Source of the DNA: Prevotellaceae bacterium
Lineage (GTDB): Bacteria > Bacteroidota > Bacteroidia > Bacteroidales > UBA932
NCBI GenBank assembly: GCA_031285695.1
Contig: JAITVR010000170.1
Coordinates: 1 to 11,260, forward strand
Direction: 5' to 3'
Length of the DNA: 11,260 bases
Below are positions 7,175-11,260 of this stretch, piece after piece. The notes below the pieces were generated by a model. That model was given only the letters and a program-made list of their open reading frames with translations. It ran no database searches and was not told where the DNA came from. Every line of letters starts with the position of its first letter. Position 1 is the first letter of the stretch. A program made the position numbers and the translations under genes.

Positions 7175-7951
7175 TTACCGCTCATTTTTCTTTGCCTCGT
7201 CCCAAATTTTGTTCATTTCGTCCAAGGTCATTTGCGTAAGCGGACGACCTTTTTTTATGGTTTGCTGCTCCAAATATCCAAAGCGGTTGATGAACTTTTT
7301 GTTGGTGCGCTCAAGCGCGGTTTCGGGGTCAATGCCGTACAGCCGCGCCGCGTTGACCATGGAAAATAGCAGGTCGCCAAATTCGTTTTCCATTTTTTGC
7401 GCGTCCATTTTTTCGACCTCCACACGCAGCTCGCCCAGCTCCTCCTGCACCTTGTCCCACACCTGCTCGCGCTGCTCCCAGTCAAAGCCCACGGCGCGCG
7501 CTTTTTCCTGCACGCGCTGCGCTTTTATGAGCGCCGGCAGCGACGAGGGCACGCCCGACAGCACCGTTTTGTTGCCGTCTTTTTCCTTCAGCTTTAGCTG
7601 CTCCCAATTTTTTACCACTTGTCCTGCGGTATCGGCCTCCACATTGCCAAACACGTGCGGGTGGCGGTACACCAGCTTGTCGCAAAGGCCGTCAATAACT
7701 TCTTTTATGGTAAAAGCGTTTTGCTCCGAAGCAATTTTTGAGTAAAAAACAATGTGCAGCAGCAGGTCGCCCAGCTCCTTGCGAATGTTGGGCAGGTCGC
7801 CTTCGAGTATGGCTTCGCTCAGCTCGTAGGTTTCCTCAATGGTAAGCGGGCGAATGCTTTCTATGGTTTGCTTTTTGTCCCATGGGCATTTTTCGCGCAG
7901 CTCGTCCATCACATCAAGCAGGCGTTGAAAGGAATTTAAAGTGTCAGTCAT
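7175..7951 (-). CDS. mazG: Nucleoside triphosphate pyrophosphohydrolase MazG
   Basis: MazG hydrolyses nucleoside triphosphates to monophosphates and pyrophosphate, clearing non-canonical or excess NTPs in the cytoplasm. In E. coli it also influences ppGpp levels. The protein has 258 residues, full length for the tandem-domain form. The first domain carries the hallmark CPWDKKQTIESIRPLTIEETYE, with EETYE at 39-43 and ELGD at 59-62 giving the EExxE and ExxD Mg-binding motifs. The second domain repeats the pattern (EELGELRVEVEKM and ENEFGDLLFSMVNAARLYGIDPE). The typical linker VLSGVPSSLPALIKAQRVQEKARAVGFDW lies between them. It is on the same strand as the SAM-transferase-like gene and 47 bp downstream of it, but a palindromic repeat fills that gap. 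No promoter motif of its own is clear. Confidence 0.97.
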   Translation of the reverse strand: MTDTLNSFQRLLDVMDELREKCPWDKKQTIESIRPLTIEETYELSEAILEGDLPNIRKELGDLLLHIVFYSKIASEQNAFTIKEVIDGLCDKLVYRHPHVFGNVEADTAGQVVKNWEQLKLKEKDGNKTVLSGVPSSLPALIKAQRVQEKARAVGFDWEQREQVWDKVQEELGELRVEVEKMDAQKMENEFGDLLFSMVNAARLYGIDPETALERTNKKFINRFGYLEQQTIKKGRPLTQMTLDEMNKIWDEAKKNER

Positions 7952-7961
7952 AAAAATAAAA

Positions 7962-8029
7962 AATGGACAATGAACAATGGATAACGGACAATAGTTCTTT
8001 ATTCATTGTCCGTTGTCCGTTGTCCGTTG
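7962..8029. repeat. Palindromic heptad repeat overlapping the 3' end of the DUF62 gene
   Basis: The left arm (7962-7992) is four degenerate AAYGGAC-type heptads. The right arm (8004-8029) is TTGTCCG heptads in the opposite sense. The innermost 21 positions pair at 18 sites around an A/T-rich spacer (7993-8003). The right arm lies inside the coding sequence of the upstream minus-strand gene: codons for its last nine residues, NGQRTTDNE, are the repeat (8002-8028), and the stop (7999-8001) is in the spacer. The left arm reaches to 10 bases before the mazG ATG. Its unit sequence is unlike the other elements, but the 7-bp period and inverted layout are the same. Confidence 0.87.
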
Positions 8030-8811
8030 AATAATATGGTTATGGTGCTGTTTTCCTTGTCCAATCGGTACAAATGGCTGGCGTTGCCGTGGTTGGTGGC
8101 AACTTCGAGCAGTCCAAGCGAGTTGAAAAAAGCCACGGGGCTGCCCATTTCCACATCGGTGTAGGAGCCGAAAATTTGCGGCGATTTGTAGCGGCTGCTG
8201 TTGAAAAAAACGGTGCAGGCTCGACCGCCGGAGTGCTCATTGTACAGCTGCTGCGAAATGTTGGTAATGGCGTTGCCGTAGCTGTCAATGTGCAGTATGC
8301 GCCCCACCATGCTGGCAACAACTTGCTCGCCGGTGGCGCAAGGTTTATGGTTTAAAACAGGCGCAATTGGCGTGGCGGCTTGCAGCTCGGTTGGCGCGCC
8401 CAAATCTTTTACTGCCACCCCAGATAACAGCTGCTGCACCAAGCGCGGCGCGGCGTTTAGCATTGCGTTTTTTTCTTCTTGCGCAGCAGAAACCACGCAT
8501 TCGGGCTGCACAAACATGAGGCTAAGGCAGCTGTTGTCGGCGCAAATAAAGTAGTGCCCATCGACTTCCGCGAGCAGCAGCGCGCTGCTATTGGGTGCGC
8601 TGTTTACGCCAATAATATGAATGCTTCCCTTGGGAAAATGCGCGTAGGCGTGGCGCAGCGTAAAAGCCGCCTCGGCCTCATCGTGCTGCGCAATGCCGTG
8701 CGAAATGTCCACCAGCGTAGCCTGCGGCGCGTGCTGTAGCAGCGCGCCTTTTAGCGAAGCGAGGTAAAAATCGGACATGCCCCAATCGGTGGTGAGCGTT
8801 ACTACCGCCAT
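7999..8811 (-). CDS. SAM hydroxide adenosyltransferase-like protein (DUF62 / chlorinase-fluorinase superfamily)
   Basis: Members of this family cleave S-adenosylmethionine with water, chloride or fluoride as nucleophile; most bacterial ones use water, giving adenosine and methionine. From the ATG at 8811 the protein has 270 residues, beginning MAVVTLTTDWGMSDFYLASLKGAL, the standard family N-terminus. An in-frame ATG 30 bp upstream would only add a non-conserved MQFLSVFFQA. Other family features are VDISHGI (34-40), GHYFICADN (85-93, the PDNG position) and the C-terminal-domain motif IDSYGNAITNI. The segment corresponding to VDPGVGxxRR reads VNSAPNSSA, so by eye the catalytic Asp and Arg are N70 and A77. 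This may be a Bacteroidota variant with altered or no hydrolase activity. The last nine residues are encoded by a palindromic repeat. The gene is divergent from htrA and upstream of mazG. Confidence 0.9.
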   Translation of the reverse strand: MAVVTLTTDWGMSDFYLASLKGALLQHAPQATLVDISHGIAQHDEAEAAFTLRHAYAHFPKGSIHIIGVNSAPNSSALLLAEVDGHYFICADNSCLSLMFVQPECVVSAAQEEKNAMLNAAPRLVQQLLSGVAVKDLGAPTELQAATPIAPVLNHKPCATGEQVVASMVGRILHIDSYGNAITNISQQLYNEHSGGRACTVFFNSSRYKSPQIFGSYTDVEMGSPVAFFNSLGLLEVATNHGNASHLYRLDKENSTITILFNGQRTTDNE

Positions 8812-8908
8812 AGCTTGAAAAAAAACTGACAAAAATTGCACAAAGATGAAGAATTATAAACAAATATTACAGCTTATTCAGCTAATAAATCTCAAGTTTA
8901 TGACAAAA

Positions 8909-8939
8909 TTGCAAATGCGCCACGCTGGCGCGAAATTTG
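8909..8939 (+). promoter_or_regulatory. Candidate htrA promoter with a palindromic operator in the spacer
   Basis: TTG at 8909-8911 and GAAATTTG at 8932-8939 are 20 nt apart, close to the Bacteroidota TTTG and TAnnTTTG spacing, although the -7 box lacks its leading T. Between them is GCGCCA-cgc-TGGCGC (8917-8931), a perfect 6-bp palindrome in an otherwise A/T-rich 182-bp divergent spacer. A repressor site in this position would control htrA, whose ATG is 54 bases downstream. It could also be a simple hairpin. No T run follows it, so it does not look like a terminator. Confidence 0.35.
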
Positions 8940-8993
8940 ATAGGAGTTTGTTTGAAACAATTTTATAAAACTAACGTATAAAGGAGTACAAAG

Positions 8994-10127
8994 ATGAAAA
9001 AGAACGTATTTTTTATCGGATTTTTTGCGGCCGTAGTAGGCGCAGCTACTGCCTTAGCGGTGGTAAAGGTGGAGCATGGCAACAGCGCAGACACAGCATT
9101 GCGCTTTGATTTGCCGGCTGTTTCGTCACGTGCAGCGGTGGCGGGCGCGGTGGATTTTACCGAGGCTGCCGAAAAATCGGTGCACGCGGTGGTGCACGTA
9201 AAAACCAGCTACGAGCAGGTGCAGCAGTACTTTTCGCCGCTCGATTTTATCTATGGTTTTCGCGAGTACCAGCAGCCGCAGCCGGTGCAGGGCGCAGGTT
9301 CGGGCGTAATTCTTACCACCGATGGCTACATTGTAACCAACAACCACGTGATAGACCGCGCCGAAAAAATAACCGTTACGCTCAACGACAGGCGCACGTT
9401 TTCGGCAAAGTTGGTAGGCACCGACCCCGGCACCGATATTGCCGTGCTAAAAATTGAAGCGCAGGAGCTGCCCTTCATTTCCATGGGAAATTCTGATGAG
9501 CTGCGCTTGGGCGAGTGGGTGCTGGCGGTGGGCAATCCGCTAAACCTAACCTCTACCGTTACGGCGGGCATTGTGAGCGCAAAGGCGCGCAACATCAATA
9601 TTCTTTCCGAAAATTTTAAAATAGAATCGTTTATACAAACCGATGCGGCGGTAAACCCCGGCAATAGCGGCGGCGCACTGGTAAATACGCGCGGAGAGCT
9701 GGTGGGAATCAACACGGCTATAGCATCGAACACCGGAACCTACATGGGCTACTCCTTTGCCGTGCCCAGCGCTATAGTAGATAAGGTGGTAAAGGATATT
9801 GTAGAGTTTGGCACGGTGCAGCGCGCGGTGCTGGGCGTGGCTTTGCAGGAAATAAATTCGGAGGTGGCGCAGCATTTTAGCCTAAAGGAGGTAAAAGGCG
9901 TGCTGGTGCAGGCCGTGTTTGAGGGCAGCGCAGCCGAAGCCGCCAAGCTGCGCAGCGGCGACGTAATTCTTAAGCTCAACGAGGTGGAGGTAAACACCGT
10001 GGCGCAGCTGCAGGAGCAGCTCGGCAAGTTTCGGCCCGCCGACCAAATTTCGCTCACTGTTAATAGAGGTAATAAAATCAGCAACATCAACGTTATTCTA
10101 CGCAACCGTGCGGGATTGAAACCGTAA
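8994..10127 (+). CDS. htrA: HtrA/DegP-type periplasmic serine protease with one PDZ domain
   Basis: This is a trypsin-like quality-control protease that degrades misfolded envelope proteins. The 377-residue protein begins with a signal peptide or membrane anchor (NVFFIGFFAAVVGAATALAVV, residues 4-24), so the protease faces the periplasm. The protease domain shows GSGVILTTDGYIVTNNHVID (catalytic H118), TDIAVLKI (D148) and the nucleophile motif NPGNSGGAL (S225), with the spacing of DegP and DegS. A single PDZ domain follows (about 281-372: LGVALQEIN, GVLVQAVFEGSAAEAAKLRSGDVILKLN). Bacteroidota DegP/DegQ proteins more often have two PDZ domains and about 480-500 residues, so this is a short, DegS-like form. 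The frame ends cleanly at TAA. It has an unusually good Shine-Dalgarno, AAGGAG (8981-8986), seven bases before the ATG, unlike its neighbours. rpoD follows 77 bp downstream on the same strand. Confidence 0.95.
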   Translation: MKKNVFFIGFFAAVVGAATALAVVKVEHGNSADTALRFDLPAVSSRAAVAGAVDFTEAAEKSVHAVVHVKTSYEQVQQYFSPLDFIYGFREYQQPQPVQGAGSGVILTTDGYIVTNNHVIDRAEKITVTLNDRRTFSAKLVGTDPGTDIAVLKIEAQELPFISMGNSDELRLGEWVLAVGNPLNLTSTVTAGIVSAKARNINILSENFKIESFIQTDAAVNPGNSGGALVNTRGELVGINTAIASNTGTYMGYSFAVPSAIVDKVVKDIVEFGTVQRAVLGVALQEINSEVAQHFSLKEVKGVLVQAVFEGSAAEAAKLRSGDVILKLNEVEVNTVAQLQEQLGKFRPADQISLTVNRGNKISNINVILRNRAGLKP

Positions 10128-10201
10128 CGAGTAACAAACGTGACAAGTGACAGCTACGATTTTTACATTGAATTTTTGAATTAGAAATTTTGAATTAGAA
10201 A
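10126..10201. repeat. Two different heptad-repeat tracts filling the htrA-rpoD gap
   Basis: Starting inside the htrA stop codon, degenerate GTAACRA and then AAGTGAC-like heptads run to about 10150. After an A/T-rich stretch, TTTTGAATTAGAAA is repeated exactly in tandem (10174-10187 and 10188-10201), itself a double heptad, and ends three bases before the rpoD ATG. The two tracts are not complementary, so unlike the other spacers no hairpin is expected. The second tract resembles the arms of the element at 3772-3875 read on the other strand. No clean -33/-7 promoter is seen, so rpoD either relies on the htrA transcript or starts within the repeat. Confidence 0.6.
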
Positions 10202-10204
10202 AAG

Positions 10205-11065
10205 ATGAGGCAGCTAAAAATTACAAAGTCAATTACCAACCGCGAGAGCGCCTCGCTGGATAAGTATTTGCAGGAAATTGGTCGTGAGGAGCTGATTTCG
10301 GTAGAGGAGGAAGTGGAGCTGGCGCAGCGCATTAAAAAAGGCGACCAGGAAGCGCTCGAAAAGCTTACGCGCGCCAACCTGCGCTTTGTGGTGTCGGTGG
10401 CCAAGCAGTACCAAAACCAAGGCCTCAGCCTGCCCGACTTGATTAACGAGGGTAACTTGGGACTGATAAAAGCCGCCGAAAAGTTTGACGAAACGCGCGG
10501 CTTTAAGTTCATTTCCTACGCCGTGTGGTGGATTCGCCAATCCATTCTACAGGCTTTGGCCGAGCAATCGCGCATTGTGCGCCTGCCGCTCAACCAAGTG
10601 GGGTCGCTCAACAAAATTAATAAAGCTTTAGCAAAATTTGAGCAGGAGCACGAGCGCGCGCCGTCGGCCGACGAGCTGTCGGTAATACTCGATATTCCGC
10701 GCGAAAAGGTGGCCGATACGCTCAAAGTTTCGGGGCGGCACGTATCCGTTGACGCGCCTTTTGTGGACGGCGAGGACAACAGCCTGCTCGATGTACTTGT
10801 AAATAACGACTCGCCCAGCGCCGACCGCGGGCTGATAAACGAGTCGCTTTCGCGCGAAATTGACCGCGCCCTTTCTACCCTTACCGACCGCGAGCGCGAC
10901 ATTGTGAAGTACGTATTCGGCATTGGTCAGCAGGAAATGACGCTGGAGGAAATTGGCGAAAAGTTTGGCTTGACCCGCGAGCGCGTGCGCCAAATTAAGG
11001 AAAAAGCCATTCGCCGCCTGCGGCACAACTCACGCAGCAAGCTGCTAAAAACCTACTTGGGATAG
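10205..11065 (+). CDS. rpoD: Primary RNA polymerase sigma factor RpoD (sigma-70 family, Bacteroidota type)
   Basis: RpoD directs RNA polymerase to housekeeping promoters. The 286-residue protein is the short Bacteroidota form lacking region 1.1. It opens with [22 protein letters not shown], has region 1.2 (about 17-48), region 2 with [33 protein letters not shown] and [16 protein letters not shown] (58-114), region 3 around [11 protein letters not shown] (149-159) and [16 protein letters not shown], and region 4.2 with [26 protein letters not shown] near the C-terminus (from 248). All the usual promoter-recognition segments are present and the frame is intact. The start is fixed by the conserved N-terminus. 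It lies 77 bp after htrA on the same strand, and an intrinsic terminator follows 19 bases after the stop. Confidence 0.98.
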   Translation: MRQLKITKSITNRESASLDKYLQEIGREELISVEEEVELAQRIKKGDQEALEKLTRANLRFVVSVAKQYQNQGLSLPDLINEGNLGLIKAAEKFDETRGFKFISYAVWWIRQSILQALAEQSRIVRLPLNQVGSLNKINKALAKFEQEHERAPSADELSVILDIPREKVADTLKVSGRHVSVDAPFVDGEDNSLLDVLVNNDSPSADRGLINESLSREIDRALSTLTDRERDIVKYVFGIGQQEMTLEEIGEKFGLTRERVRQIKEKAIRRLRHNSRSKLLKTYLG

Positions 11066-11084
11066 TAGTGGAGAGTGGAAAATG

Positions 11085-11112
11085 AAGCCGAATTTACAAT
11101 TCGGCTTTTTTT
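11085..11112 (+). terminator. Rho-independent terminator of rpoD
   Basis: AAGCCGAATT (11085-11094) pairs perfectly with AATTCGGCTT (11098-11107) around a 3-nt TAC loop and is followed by a T run to 11112. The position, 19 bases after the rpoD stop codon, marks the end of the transcription unit. It is the only clearly classical terminator in the window. Confidence 0.9.
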
Positions 11113-11118
11113 ATTTAC

Positions 11119-11260
11119 CGGAAGTGTTCCGTATGCTTACGGAAGAGTTCCGCATGATAGCGGAAAGATTCCGCATAGTGGCGGAAGAGCTCCGCATGGT
11201 GGCGGAAGAGTTCCGCATGATAGCGGAAAGATTCCGCATAGTGGCGGAAGAGCTCCGCAT
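11119..11260. repeat. 21-bp tandem array with a 63-bp higher-order repeat, continuing past the window
   Basis: Units start at 11119, 11140, 11161, 11182, 11203, 11224 and 11245, exactly 21 bp apart; the last is cut by the edge. Each holds a palindrome of the form GCGGAA-n3-TTCCGC, or GCGGA-n5-TCCGC in the third variant. Three variants alternate as a 63-bp super-unit: 11140-11197 and 11203-11260 are identical over 58 bp, indicating recent expansion. Since 21 is divisible by 3, the plus frame from ATG 11133 is open and reads as heptads such as AEEFRMI, AERFRIV and AEELRMV, a coiled-coil-like pattern. The minus strand is also open (SATMRNL-type units). Whether either is translated cannot be decided, because the far end is outside the window and no ribosome binding site is evident. 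Confidence 0.93.

Noticed and set aside
8812..8841. Upstream ATG for the DUF62 gene
   Set aside because: It adds MQFLSVFFQA before a perfectly placed MAVVTLTTDWG start. It looks like a chance in-frame extension and not a signal peptide.
11082..11260. Coding start at ATG 11082 for the 21-bp repeat frame
   Set aside because: The frame is open, but its first codons are the rpoD terminator hairpin and T run, so translation from there is unlikely. If the array is coding, ATG 11133 or the opposite strand is more likely.

Overview
The window looks like a chromosomal stretch of a member of the Bacteroidota, most like the Bacteroidales. The evidence is a short primary sigma factor of 286 residues beginning [15 protein letters not shown], a secreted protein with a type IX secretion (gliding-motility-type) C-terminal domain, TAnnTTTG -7 boxes in front of two genes, and a general lack of Shine-Dalgarno sequences. 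The genes are ordinary housekeeping genes. No phage, transposase, CRISPR, tRNA or rRNA gene was seen.

Layout. A minus-strand block runs from 6116 down to 1: fabD (malonyl-CoA:ACP transacylase), an M16-family peptidase homologue that has lost its zinc site, a secreted type IX substrate, and a bifunctional RelA/SpoT (ppGpp) enzyme cut by the left window edge. fabD is divergent from a small plus-strand DUF2867-like gene (6515-6973), and a 41-bp tandem repeat array lies between them. The DUF2867 gene converges on a second minus-strand pair: a SAM hydroxide adenosyltransferase-like gene (DUF62) followed by mazG. From 8994 the plus strand carries an HtrA/DegP-type protease with one PDZ domain and then rpoD, which ends at a clear intrinsic terminator. 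A 21-bp tandem array follows and runs off the right edge.

The genes share no single pathway, although several touch growth and stress control: ppGpp turnover, nucleotide clean-up by MazG, envelope proteolysis and the primary sigma factor. The unusual part is between the genes. Almost every spacer is filled by a palindromic or tandem element built from short units, mostly of 7 bp. Several elements begin within 0-1 base of a stop codon, and one supplies the last nine codons of the upstream gene. Two of them (3773-3875 and 5142-5235) are homologous copies in opposite orientation. They share a core, differ by transitions with a compensatory base-pair change, and have diverged arms that still pair within each element. 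A third (2156-2225) shares the ATTACGCA word at the arm/core junction. These spacer elements and the two GCGGA...TCCGC hairpin arrays (41 bp and 21 bp periods) are the best candidates for something undescribed.
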